A stretch of 61,135 nucleotides of DNA from an uncultured Clostridia bacterium. GTDB lineage: Bacteria > Bacillota > Clostridia > Christensenellales > Borkfalkiaceae. The stretch covers positions 1 through 61,135 of the forward strand of contig CALVUC010000006.1 in assembly GCA_944363395.1 (NCBI GenBank). Reading direction: 5' to 3'. The position numbers and the translations under genes were made by a program. This document shows, in pieces, positions 15,985-24,950 of the stretch. Numbering within the stretch: the first letter of the stretch is position 1; the number at the start of each line of letters is the position of its first letter. The notes beneath the pieces were generated by a model. It worked only from the letters and a program-made list of their open reading frames with translations, did no database searches and was not told where the DNA came from.

Positions 15985-17793
15985 ATGACCGACGTTGTTC
16001 GTGAAAAACTCAAGCTGCTGCCCGACCGCCCCGGCGTGTATATCATGCTGGACGGGGACGGGACGGTCATCTACGTCGGCAAGGCGCGCGTGCTCAAAAA
16101 CCGCGTGCGGCAGTACTTCCATTCCTCGGCAAAGCCCGTCAAGGTGCAGGCGATGGTGGACTGCATCGCCGATTTTTCCTATATCGTCACGCCGAGCGAG
16201 GTAGACGCCCTCGCGCTGGAAAATACATACATCAAGAAGTACAAGCCCAAGTACAATATCCTCTTAAAGGACGATAAGACCTATCCCTATATCAAATTGA
16301 CCAAAGAGGACTATCCCCGCCTCGTCATCACGCGCAAGGTGAAGAAGGGGGACGGCAGGTACTTCGGACCGTTTATGGCGGGCATAGCCGCCAAGGACGT
16401 CATCGAGATCGCCGCGCGCGTCTGCCATGTGCGCACCTGCGCGGTCGCCGTCACCGAAAAGCCCAAAAAACCCTGTCTTGAATACCACCTCGGCAGGTGC
16501 GGCGCTCCCTGCGCGCACCTCATTTCGAGGGAGGACTATCTTGCCGGAGCGGAGAAAGCCGCCGCCTTCCTTTCGGGCGATTACGAGGAGGCGCAGGCGG
16601 TCCTTGCGGAAAAAATGGCATCCTTTGCCGCGAACGAGGAATTTGAGCTGGCGCTCGACTACCGCAACAAGATCGAGATGCTCTCCCGTCTGGGCGAGCG
16701 CAGGATCACCGCCATGCCGCGCGATGTGGACGCCGATATCTGGGCGTTCGAGAGCAACGGACTGTATGCGGCGGCGAGCGTCGTCGTGACGCGCGGCGGG
16801 ATCATGCAGGGGGGCAGGAATTTCTCCCTTTCGGAGGGCGCGGGCGAGCGCGCGGAGAGTTTTCTCTCCTTTCTCACGCAGTACTATGCCTCCCACGAGC
16901 CTCCGCACGAGATCGTTGCCGACGAACCCTTCGACGAGGCGCTGTTCACCGACTACATCAGGGCGCGCGCAGGAAGGAAGATCGCGATCACCCGCCCCAA
17001 GTTCGGCATCCGCCGCGAGTTGTTGTCGATGGCGCAGGGCAACGCCAAAGAATATCTGGAAAAGTCCGTCTCCGCCGTCGAACACCGCAGCGACATGACC
17101 GTCCGCGCCTGCGAACGGCTCCGGTCGCTGCTGCGGCTCTTGCGCTATCCCAAGCGCATGGAGTGCTACGATATCTCCAATATCTCGGGCGTCGACAAGG
17201 TCGCGAGCATGGTCGTCTTTACCGACGGCGAGGCGGACAAAGTGCAGTACCGCCGCTTCCGCATCAAAACGGTGGAGGGCGCAGACGACTTTGCCTCGCT
17301 CCGGGAGACGCTCCGCCGCCGCCTGCAAAAACTCGGCACCGATGAAGAGGAACGCTTTCCCCGTCCGCAGCTCGTCGTCATCGACGGCGGCAGGGGGCAG
17401 CTCTCCTCCGTCAAGGAGATCTTTGACGAGATGGGGGTCGCGGACATCGACCTCATATCCCTTGCCAAGCGGGAGGAGGAAGTCTTTGTGCTCTGGCAGG
17501 ACGAGCCCGTGAAGATCGACCGCCGCGACTATTCCCTCAGGCTGCTGCAGCGCATCCGCGACGAGGCGCACCGCTTTGCCGTCACCTATTTCCGCAGCCT
17601 GCACAGCAAGCGCAATCTCGCTTCCGTTCTGGACGGCATCGAAGGCGTCGGCAAGCGCAAGCGCACGGCGCTCATGCAGGCGTTCGGCGATATCGACAAG
17701 ATCATGCACGCATCCGAAGAGGAACTCGCCGCCGTGGAGGGGATCGGACCTTCCCTCGCGGCGCGCATCCGCAGCTATTTCGAGGAATTATGA
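15985..17793 (+). CDS. uvrC: excinuclease ABC subunit C
   Basis: A 602-residue UvrC, the dual-incision nuclease of nucleotide excision repair. In order: GIY-YIG nuclease (GVYIML and VIYVGKA, residues 16-35), a cysteine-containing region (CLEYHLGRCGAPC), the UvrB-binding UVR motif (FAANEEFELALDYRNKIEML), the RNase H-like endonuclease domain (MECYDISN and VVIDGGRGQL) and a C-terminal helix-hairpin-helix pair (GIEGVGKRKRTAL). The frame could start at TTG 15961, but that codon precedes the -10 box. ATG 15985 is the only sensible start and implies a leaderless message. The stop overlaps the next start (ATGA). Confidence 0.95.
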   Translation: MTDVVREKLKLLPDRPGVYIMLDGDGTVIYVGKARVLKNRVRQYFHSSAKPVKVQAMVDCIADFSYIVTPSEVDALALENTYIKKYKPKYNILLKDDKTYPYIKLTKEDYPRLVITRKVKKGDGRYFGPFMAGIAAKDVIEIAARVCHVRTCAVAVTEKPKKPCLEYHLGRCGAPCAHLISREDYLAGAEKAAAFLSGDYEEAQAVLAEKMASFAANEEFELALDYRNKIEMLSRLGERRITAMPRDVDADIWAFESNGLYAAASVVVTRGGIMQGGRNFSLSEGAGERAESFLSFLTQYYASHEPPHEIVADEPFDEALFTDYIRARAGRKIAITRPKFGIRRELLSMAQGNAKEYLEKSVSAVEHRSDMTVRACERLRSLLRLLRYPKRMECYDISNISGVDKVASMVVFTDGEADKVQYRRFRIKTVEGADDFASLRETLRRRLQKLGTDEEERFPRPQLVVIDGGRGQLSSVKEIFDEMGVADIDLISLAKREEEVFVLWQDEPVKIDRRDYSLRLLQRIRDEAHRFAVTYFRSLHSKRNLASVLDGIEGVGKRKRTALMQAFGDIDKIMHASEEELAAVEGIGPSLAARIRSYFEEL

Positions 17794-18605
17794 AATATCC
17801 GCTCTTTTTATCTGATTTTGACGGCACGCTGGTGCGCTCGGACGGCACCGTCTCCGAGGGCAACAAGCGCGCCATTGCGGCGTACCGCAGGGCGGGCGGC
17901 ATCTTTGCCGTCTGTACGGGGCGGATGCTCTCTTCCATCCTGCCCCGCCTGAAGGAGCTGGGCATCGAGGAAGGACTGGTCGTCGCCTATCAGGGCTCGA
18001 CCATTGCCGACGTCGCGACGGGCAGGCTGCTCAAGGACGACGGCTTTTCCGCGGAAGAGGCGCTCACCGCCATCCGCCTGCTCGAAGAGGAGGGGCGGCA
18101 CGTCCACGTCTACACGGTGGACAAGCTGTATGCCAACCGCCGCGACGAGGCGCTCGCCTTCTATGAGCGCGTCTGCGGCGTGAAGGCGGAGATCGTCCCG
18201 CAGGAGCCGCTCTCGTGCTTTGCAGAGCGCCGCGGGCTGCGCGTCGTCAAGGCGCTCGCCATGGTCAGAAAGGAGGAGCGCGCCCCGCTCACGCGATCGC
18301 TGCAGGCGGCGTTGGGCGAGACCTTCTATGTGACCTGTTCGGCGGACGTCCTCGTCGAGGTCATGCCCGCGGGACAGAACAAGGCTTCCGCGGTCGACTT
18401 TTTGTCGCAGTACTATCATATCCCGCGGGAGAAGATCGCGGCGATCGGCGATCAGATGAACGATCTGCCCATGATCGAGCGCGCGGGCGGAAGATTTGCC
18501 GTCGCAAATGCCGTGCAGCCCTTGAAGGACGCGGCGCACGTCGTGAAGCACTTTGAAGAGGATGGCGTCGCCGAAGCGCTCGCCATCGCCATGCAGGACG
18601 AATAA
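17790..18605 (+). CDS. Cof-type HAD-superfamily phosphatase
   Basis: A 271-residue HAD IIB (Cof) hydrolase. Motif I is SDFDGTL with the nucleophile Asp near residue 9, motif II is VCTGRM, motif III the Lys in GQNKASAV, and motif IV GDQMNDLPMIE. Such enzymes dephosphorylate sugar phosphates, FMN or similar small molecules; the substrate cannot be read from sequence. The start overlaps the uvrC stop by ATGA, so translation is coupled. hprK follows after 60 bases. Confidence 0.9.
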   Translation: MKYPLFLSDFDGTLVRSDGTVSEGNKRAIAAYRRAGGIFAVCTGRMLSSILPRLKELGIEEGLVVAYQGSTIADVATGRLLKDDGFSAEEALTAIRLLEEEGRHVHVYTVDKLYANRRDEALAFYERVCGVKAEIVPQEPLSCFAERRGLRVVKALAMVRKEERAPLTRSLQAALGETFYVTCSADVLVEVMPAGQNKASAVDFLSQYYHIPREKIAAIGDQMNDLPMIERAGGRFAVANAVQPLKDAAHVVKHFEEDGVAEALAIAMQDE

Positions 18606-18665
18606 GAAGGGGACGTATCCCGAAAATCGTGACCAAACCGCCAGGGCTGCGGGAAGGAGAACAGG

Positions 18666-19592
18666 ATGAACGACAATTATTTACCCAAGGAAACCGTCAT
18701 GCTCGACAAGTTCGCCTCCGATCTCGGATTGGAGATGCTGTATGCGGGCAGGGGCATCATCACGCTCACGAGCATCAGCGTCGACCGTCCCGGTCTGCGG
18801 CTTGCGGGATTTTTCAGCTATTTCGATACCCAGCGCATCGTCGTCATCGGGCTCACCGAGCACGAATATCTCCATTCCTTCCCCTCCGACCGCCGAAAGG
18901 AGAAGATCAAGCGTCTGTTTGACTGCGGAGAGATCCCCTGCGTCATCTTTGCGCGCGACCTGCCCGTGCTCAACGAATTCATGGAGTGCGCACGCGCCAC
19001 GGGGACGCCCATTTTCCGCACGAGCAAAATGACGTCGTCGCTCATCGTCGACCTCAGTATCTATCTGAGCAGGCTTCTCGCGCCCATGACGACGGTACAC
19101 GGCGTTCTGATGGACGTGTTCGGCGCGGGCATCATGCTCACGGGCGGCAGCGGCGTCGGCAAGAGCGAGACGGCAATGGAACTCATCAAGCGCGGACACC
19201 GCCTCGTCGCGGACGACTCCGTGCTCATCCGCCGCATCGAAAACGAACTCGTCGGCACCGCGCCCGAGCGCATCCGTTACTTTATGGAACTGCGCGGCAT
19301 CGGCATCATCAACGTCAAGAATATGTACGGTTCGGGCGCCGTCCTCTCGGAAAAGGCGATCGAGCTCGTCATCGAACTGGAGCCGTGGCGAAAGGACAAG
19401 GAGTACGACCGCATCGGCGGGGAGGAGAACGTCGAGAACATTCTGGGGCTCAACGTCCCCAAACTCACCGTTCCCGTCAGCGCGGGGCGCAACCTTGCCA
19501 TCCTCATCGAGGTCGCCGCGCGCGACCAGCGCCTCAAGAACATGGGATACGACGCGGCGAGCGAACTCATCGCCCGCACGATAGGAAGATAA
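18666..19592 (+). CDS. hprK: HPr kinase/phosphorylase
   Basis: A 308-residue HprK that phosphorylates HPr on Ser46 and removes the phosphate, the central sensor of carbon catabolite repression in low-GC type Gram-positives. The C-terminal kinase domain has the Walker A GGSGVGKSE near residue 160, the Asp pair in ADDSVLI and the family signature ELRGIGIINV near residue 215. GGGAAGGAGAACAGG provides the ribosome site. It continues the operon from uvrC and abuts the next gene with no gap (stop 19592, next start 19593). Confidence 0.95.
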   Translation: MNDNYLPKETVMLDKFASDLGLEMLYAGRGIITLTSISVDRPGLRLAGFFSYFDTQRIVVIGLTEHEYLHSFPSDRRKEKIKRLFDCGEIPCVIFARDLPVLNEFMECARATGTPIFRTSKMTSSLIVDLSIYLSRLLAPMTTVHGVLMDVFGAGIMLTGGSGVGKSETAMELIKRGHRLVADDSVLIRRIENELVGTAPERIRYFMELRGIGIINVKNMYGSGAVLSEKAIELVIELEPWRKDKEYDRIGGEENVENILGLNVPKLTVPVSAGRNLAILIEVAARDQRLKNMGYDAASELIARTIGR

Positions 19593-21740
19593 ATGACGGA
19601 GATCCTTGCCCCTGCGGGGAATGAACAATGTGCGTATGCCGCGCTCCATGCGGGCGCGGATGCCGTATATCTGGGACTGACGCGATTTTCCGCGCGCGAG
19701 GGCGCGGAAAATTTTTGCGTTTCCGCGCTCGAAGCGCTCACGCGTACGGCGCACCTTCTGGGCGCCAAGGTGTATGTCGCGCTCAATACCCTCGTCAAGG
19801 ACGAGGAACTTCCCGCCTTTTTTGCGGCGGCGCGTGAAGCGTGGAACGCGGGCGCGGACGCTATTTTGCTGCAGGATCTCTTTCTCGGGCGCGCGCTGAA
19901 GGAGACGTACCCCGAGATCGTGCTCCACCTCTCGACGCAGGCGGGCTGCTGCAACGTCTACGGCGCGCAGCTTGCAAGGGAGTGCGGCTTCTCCCGCGTC
20001 GTGCTGGCGCGCGAAACGCCGCTTGCGGACCTTGAAGCCGTCTCGCAGATCGTGGAGACGGAGGCGTTCGTGCAGGGGGCGCTCTGCACCTGCTTTTCGG
20101 GGCAGTGCTACCTTTCGAGCTTCGCGGGCAACAATTCGGGCAACCGCGGCAGGTGCAAACAGCCCTGCCGCAAGCGGTATACCGTCGACCGCGCGGGCTT
20201 TTCCGAGCCCGCCTACGCGCTCTCTCTTGCCGATCTTTCGGCGGGGGAGGACGTTCGCAAACTCATCCGCGCGGGCGTTTCGTCCCTGAAGATCGAAGGA
20301 AGGATGCGTTCCGCGGCATATGTCTTTTCGGCGGTCTCCTACTACCGCGCGCTGCTGGACGGGACGCCCGCGGACGAGGCGTTCCGCGACATGAAGCGCG
20401 CCTATAACCGCGGCGGTTATACCCGCGGCATCACGCTGGGGGACGAGCGCCTTCTCTCGCGCGACGTGCAGGGACACATCGGCGAGCGCGTGGGGACGGT
20501 CGTCCGCGCGCAGGGGAAGGCGTATTTCGTCGAGAGCGGCTATGCGGCGCAGAAGGGGGACGGCTTCAAGATCCTGCGCGGCGGGAAGGAGGCGGGCGGC
20601 GCGCGCTTTGCCGCGTCCGCGCGCAACGGATTTTTGATAACGTCCCCCGAAAAACTGCGCATCGGCGACGAAGTGCGGCTCACGCTGTGCGCCCGCGCGG
20701 AAGAGCGCGCGCTGCAAAAGCGCCGCACGCGGGACGTCTCCGTCACGGTCACGCTGCGCGCGGGAGAGGCGATGCGCGCCGAGGGAGAGGGCGTCCTCGT
20801 TACGGGCGCCGTATGCGAGACGGCGAAGAGCGCGCCGCTCACGGAGGCGGACGTTGCCGTCTGCTTTCAAAAGACGGACGGCTTGCCGTTCGCGCCCCGC
20901 GTGAGCGTGCGCACGGACGGCGTCTTTGTCCCCAAGTCCGCGCTCAACGCCTTGCGACGCGCCTTTTTTGCGGCGCTCGCGGACAAACTTGCGCCAAGCC
21001 GCGCGCCCCTTGCCGAACGTACGCCGCGCTTGCCCGCGCTGCACACGGACGACGGGCGCATGACGGCGGTCATCGTGCCGGCGGGAACGCCCGCCGCGGC
21101 GGACATCGTCATCGAAAAACTTTCTTCCTATCGCGGCGCGGCGCTCTCGGAGGGCGCGTGGCTGTATCTGCCGCCCCTGCTGACGGCTGCGGACGAGGCG
21201 CTGCTCGCGCCCGTCATCCGAAGCGCGGCAGGGCTGTACTGCGAGGGGACGTACGGCGTTTTTCTTGCCAAAAAATATCAAAAACCGCTCTTTGCGGGGA
21301 CGGGGTGGAATCTGACCAACCGCGTCGCCGTCGCGGGGGCGGCGGAGTATGCGCGATACGCGGCGCTCTCCAAAGAACTGACCGTGCGCGAACAGGACGC
21401 GCTCGCGGCAAAGGGGACGTTCGTCCTCTCGGGCGGGGACTGCAAGGTGATGGATCTTTGCTATTGTCCCTTCCAAAAGACGTGCAAGACGTGCGATGCG
21501 CGCGCCGTCTATACGCTGACCGACGAGGAGGGGCGCGCCTTTCCGCTGCGCCGCTATGCCGCATCGGACGGCTGCCGCTTTGAAGTGTACAACTGCCTGC
21601 CGCTCGCGGCGGGCGTCGGGAAGCCCAACGCGCTTGCCGACTGCTCGCTGGGCGATCTCACCATCCTTCGCAACGTGCGCGAACCGTCCGCCGTCCTCCA
21701 AGAGGCGACGCGCGGTCATGCGTCAAGGAGCCTTGCATGA
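19593..21740 (+). CDS. U32 family peptidase-like protein (RlhA/YhbU type)
   Basis: A 715-residue member of family U32 (collagenase-like) with the DUF3656 extension. The N-terminal barrel begins EILAPAGNEQCAYAALHAGADAVYLG. The signature FSGQCYLSSFAGNNSGNRGRC lies near residue 170 and CKQPCR follows it. Further cysteines occur near the C-terminus (CYCPFQKTCKTC). E. coli RlhA of this family acts in hydroxylation of 23S rRNA C2501, probably via an Fe-S cluster, so an RNA-modification role is as likely as proteolysis. It overlaps mutS2 by ATGA. Confidence 0.88.
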   Translation: MTEILAPAGNEQCAYAALHAGADAVYLGLTRFSAREGAENFCVSALEALTRTAHLLGAKVYVALNTLVKDEELPAFFAAAREAWNAGADAILLQDLFLGRALKETYPEIVLHLSTQAGCCNVYGAQLARECGFSRVVLARETPLADLEAVSQIVETEAFVQGALCTCFSGQCYLSSFAGNNSGNRGRCKQPCRKRYTVDRAGFSEPAYALSLADLSAGEDVRKLIRAGVSSLKIEGRMRSAAYVFSAVSYYRALLDGTPADEAFRDMKRAYNRGGYTRGITLGDERLLSRDVQGHIGERVGTVVRAQGKAYFVESGYAAQKGDGFKILRGGKEAGGARFAASARNGFLITSPEKLRIGDEVRLTLCARAEERALQKRRTRDVSVTVTLRAGEAMRAEGEGVLVTGAVCETAKSAPLTEADVAVCFQKTDGLPFAPRVSVRTDGVFVPKSALNALRRAFFAALADKLAPSRAPLAERTPRLPALHTDDGRMTAVIVPAGTPAAADIVIEKLSSYRGAALSEGAWLYLPPLLTAADEALLAPVIRSAAGLYCEGTYGVFLAKKYQKPLFAGTGWNLTNRVAVAGAAEYARYAALSKELTVREQDALAAKGTFVLSGGDCKVMDLCYCPFQKTCKTCDARAVYTLTDEEGRAFPLRRYAASDGCRFEVYNCLPLAAGVGKPNALADCSLGDLTILRNVREPSAVLQEATRGHASRSLA

Positions 21741-24082
21741 ACGAACACGCAAAACGATTGGAACTGGATAAAATTTTATCGGCGTGCGCGGCGCACGCCG
21801 TCCTGCAGGAGGGCAGGGAGCGGGTGCTCGCCGCCGAGCCCGCCGCAGACATCCTCTCCGCGCGCGAGCGGCTCGATCTCACCGAGGAAGCGGGCATCCT
21901 GCTCTTTATGTTGGGCACGGGAAAGGTAGAGGAATTTCCCGACTGCACACAGCCGCTGGAACGCGCCGAAAAGGGGTCCGTCCTCTCGATGGCGGAGCTC
22001 CTCGGCATTGCACGCCTGCTGCGTTCCGCGCGCGTATTATATCACGCGGTGCGCGCGTTTTCCGATGAACGTATCGTAAAAATGCGTACGCTGACCGAGC
22101 ATCTCATGTTCGACAGGAACCTGGAAGAGGACATCGGGCGCAAGATCGTCAGCGAAAACGAACTCTCCGACCATGCGAGCGAAAAACTCTTTTCGCTCCG
22201 CTCGCAGATCCGCCTTCTGGGCGAGCGCATCCGCAGCCGTCTGCAAGGCTATCTCGCGGGCGAGGAACGCAAGTATCTGCAGGAGGGCATCGTCACGGTG
22301 CGCGGCGACCGCTATGTCGTACCCGTCAAAGCGGAATACAAGCGCAGCATCCGCGGCTTTGTACACGACCGCTCGCAGAGCGGCGCCACGGTGTTCATCG
22401 AGCCGGAGGAAGTGCTGGAGATGAACAACGAACTGCGCTCGCTGATGCTCGACGAGCGCGAGGAGACGGAGCGCATCCTCGCCGAACTCTCCCGCGCCGT
22501 GGGGCGCATGAGCGGTGCGCTGCGCGCCGATACCGGCATCCTCGCCGAGGCGGACAGCTACTATGCGCGCGCCGAATACGGCTATGCGATCAAGGGCGTG
22601 AAGCCCGTGCTCACGACGAACGGCGCGGTCGAGATCGTCAAGGGGCGTCATCCGCTCCTGGAGGCGGGCAAGGCGGTCCCCGTCACCCTCTCGGTGGGGG
22701 AGAAGTACCGCTTCCTGCTCATCAGCGGCGCGAATACGGGCGGCAAGACGGTCACACTCAAGATGTGCGGGCTGTTCTGCCTGATGGCGGCGTGCGGGCT
22801 GTTCGTCCCCGCCGCCGAAGGCACCCGCCTCTCGGTGTTCGACAGCGTCCGCTGCGACGTGGGCGACAGTCAGTCCATCGAAGAGAACCTTTCCACGTTT
22901 TCCTCGCACGTCGCGCATCTCAAAGAGATCCTGGAAAGCGCGACGGAACGCTCGCTCGTGCTCATCGACGAGCCGGGCGGCGGCACCGATCCCGAGGAGG
23001 GCGCGGCGCTCGCGCAGGCGGTGCTCTCCGAACTGCTGCGCCGCGGCTGCCGCGGTATCGTCACGACGCACTATTCCGCATTGAAGGAATTTGCCTATTC
23101 CGCGGACGGCATCGAGAACGGCTGCATGGAGTTTGACGCCGCCGACTTCCGCCCGCTCTACCGGCTGAAGATCGGCGCGCCCGGCTCGTCCAACGCGCTG
23201 CTCATCTGTACGCGGCTGGGGCTTCCCGAACGCACGGTCGCCGAGGCGCGCAGCTACCTTTCGGAGGGGGCGCGCTCCTTCGAGCACACCCTTCGCGCCG
23301 CCGAGGAGAGCCGCGTGCAGACGGAAGCGGCGATGCAGTCTGCCAAAGCGATGCAGCGCGAGTGGGAGACGCGGCTTGCCGAACTCGGAAAGGAGGAGGA
23401 AAAATTCCGCCGCGAACGGGAGCGCTTCCTCACCTCTTCCAAGGCGGAGGCGCGGCGCATCGTCGCGGAGCGTACGGCGGACGCCGAGGCGCTGCTCGCC
23501 GAAATGGAAAAGATCTTTGAAAAAGAGCACTATTCCGAGGCGGATCTCATCCGCGCCCGTACGCTCAAAAACAAATTGGAGAACGCGCCGACGGAAGAGG
23601 AGCCCGTGCGCGCCGTCCCCGTGGACGCAAAGACGCTCAAAGCGGGCGACCGGGTGATGGTCGGCTCGCTCGGAACGGAGGGCGTCGTACTCTCCGTCCG
23701 CAGGGAGAAGGGCGTCTGCGAAGTGCAGACGGGCGTGCTCAAAGCGAGCGTGAAATTGTCCGATCTCTACCGCGCCCGTCCTGCGGGGAAGGAAGGAGAG
23801 CGCGTGCAGGTCACGCGGCAGCTCGTCGACCGCCCCGTCGTAAAGCGGGAGATCAACCTCATCGGCATGACGACGGGCGAGGGCGTCGAGGAAGCGGAGG
23901 GGTTTTTGGACGGCGCCGTCGTTGCAAACCTGCACGAGGTGCGCATCGTCCACGGCGTCGGCACGGGAAAACTGCGCGCCGCCGTCCACGAGATGCTGCG
24001 CCGCCATCCGCGCGTCGAAAGTTTCCGCCTCGGCAAGTACGGCGAGGGCGAGAACGGGGTGACGGTGGTCACGCTGAAATAG
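21737..24082 (+). CDS. mutS2: MutS2 family ATPase with Smr domain (RqcU)
   Basis: A 781-residue MutS2: a helical core and clamp, the ABC-type ATPase with Walker A GANTGGKT near residue 331, a Walker B region LVLIDEPGGGTDPEEG near 412, a coiled coil around 510-590, a KOW-like linker (LKAGDRVMVGSLGTEG) and a C-terminal Smr domain. In B. subtilis the protein splits collided ribosomes (RqcU) and has anti-recombination roles. The Smr domain keeps the HGVGTGKLR motif, but its first strand reads INLIGM where the family usually has LDLRG. It overlaps the previous gene by ATGA. Confidence 0.94.
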   Translation: MNEHAKRLELDKILSACAAHAVLQEGRERVLAAEPAADILSARERLDLTEEAGILLFMLGTGKVEEFPDCTQPLERAEKGSVLSMAELLGIARLLRSARVLYHAVRAFSDERIVKMRTLTEHLMFDRNLEEDIGRKIVSENELSDHASEKLFSLRSQIRLLGERIRSRLQGYLAGEERKYLQEGIVTVRGDRYVVPVKAEYKRSIRGFVHDRSQSGATVFIEPEEVLEMNNELRSLMLDEREETERILAELSRAVGRMSGALRADTGILAEADSYYARAEYGYAIKGVKPVLTTNGAVEIVKGRHPLLEAGKAVPVTLSVGEKYRFLLISGANTGGKTVTLKMCGLFCLMAACGLFVPAAEGTRLSVFDSVRCDVGDSQSIEENLSTFSSHVAHLKEILESATERSLVLIDEPGGGTDPEEGAALAQAVLSELLRRGCRGIVTTHYSALKEFAYSADGIENGCMEFDAADFRPLYRLKIGAPGSSNALLICTRLGLPERTVAEARSYLSEGARSFEHTLRAAEESRVQTEAAMQSAKAMQREWETRLAELGKEEEKFRRERERFLTSSKAEARRIVAERTADAEALLAEMEKIFEKEHYSEADLIRARTLKNKLENAPTEEEPVRAVPVDAKTLKAGDRVMVGSLGTEGVVLSVRREKGVCEVQTGVLKASVKLSDLYRARPAGKEGERVQVTRQLVDRPVVKREINLIGMTTGEGVEEAEGFLDGAVVANLHEVRIVHGVGTGKLRAAVHEMLRRHPRVESFRLGKYGEGENGVTVVTLK

Positions 24083-24204
24083 CCCCGTCGCGTTTCGGGC
24101 GGTGGGGAACTCCCGCGCGGATGAGGCGCAAAAGGGCGGGCGAGGCATAGTTTTGCGGAAGAACTCATACAATGTGGGTGAGACTGTCATCCGAGAGGTG
24201 CTCC

Positions 24205-24915
24205 GTGAAAAAACTTTCCTCCCGCGCCGTCGCCGCCCTGACCAACGGCGTCCTTGCGCTCATCCTTGTCGTCGTGGGCGTCGTCTGTTTTCTTCCGTCC
24301 GCGGCAAACGTCTCGGGGCTGGAGGAACGCGTCTGCTACCGCGGCGCGAGCAAGGACGGCGTCTCTCTCATGTTCAATGTCTATTGGGGGACGGAGGAAG
24401 TGGAGGGCATCCTCTCCGTTCTGGAGGCGTACGGCGCCAAGGCGACCTTTTTTTTGGGCGGAAGCTGGGCGGACGACAACACTGCTTGCGTGCGCGCGAT
24501 CGCTGCGGCGGGACATGAGGTGGGCTCGCACGGGTATTTTCACCGCGATCACACGGTGCTCGGCTACGAGGGGAACGTGGAGGAGATCTCCCGCAGCGTC
24601 CGCTTCCTGCAGCTTGCCGCAGACGTTCCCGTCACCCTCTTTGCGCCGCCCTCGGGCGCGTATGACGAGGACACCGTGACGGCGGCGGAGAGTCTCGGGC
24701 TGCGGACGGTGATGTGGTCGCGCGATACCATCGACTGGCGGGACAAGGACGAACAGACGTGCTATGTGCGCGCGACAAAGCAGCTGCAGGCGGGCGAACT
24801 CATCCTCATGCACCCGATGGCGCATACGCTTGCGGCGCTGCCGCGCATCCTCGAATACTGCGGGGAACACGGGCTGCGCGCCGTCACGGTGAGCGAGAAC
24901 CTGCGCGGTACATAG
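24205..24915 (+). CDS. polysaccharide deacetylase family protein, membrane-anchored (PdaB-like)
   Basis: About 236 residues from GTG 24205, which follows GAGAGGTG; ATG 24172 is possible but lacks a ribosome site. An N-terminal signal anchor (about residues 8-32) precedes a NodB-homology domain. Motif 1 reads MFNVYWGTE where classical enzymes have TFDD and PdaB-like sporulation enzymes have a FDxxWG form. Motif 2 is intact as SHGYFHRDH. Motif 3 is FAPPSGAYDE instead of RxPYG. The catalytic base Asp of motif 1 is therefore not obvious. It may modify peptidoglycan glycans outside the membrane or be a divergent sporulation protein. Confidence 0.8.
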   Translation: MKKLSSRAVAALTNGVLALILVVVGVVCFLPSAANVSGLEERVCYRGASKDGVSLMFNVYWGTEEVEGILSVLEAYGAKATFFLGGSWADDNTACVRAIAAAGHEVGSHGYFHRDHTVLGYEGNVEEISRSVRFLQLAADVPVTLFAPPSGAYDEDTVTAAESLGLRTVMWSRDTIDWRDKDEQTCYVRATKQLQAGELILMHPMAHTLAALPRILEYCGEHGLRAVTVSENLRGT

Positions 24916-24950
24916 GCGGCAGATACAGGAATTTACATAGGAGTGAAGAT

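Noticed and set aside
18681-21719. Very long antisense ORF (about 1,000 codons) opposite hprK and the U32 gene
   Set aside because: High GC at third codon positions removes stops from the complementary frame. The product is Arg/Ala/His/Asp-rich low-quality sequence without domains, and both sense genes are clear.
22037-24190. 717-codon antisense ORF opposite mutS2, and similar ones opposite ppk (40784-42796) and ileS (48458-50920)
   Set aside because: Same GC-rich shadow effect; no ribosome site, promoter or recognisable motif, while the sense strand encodes complete known proteins.
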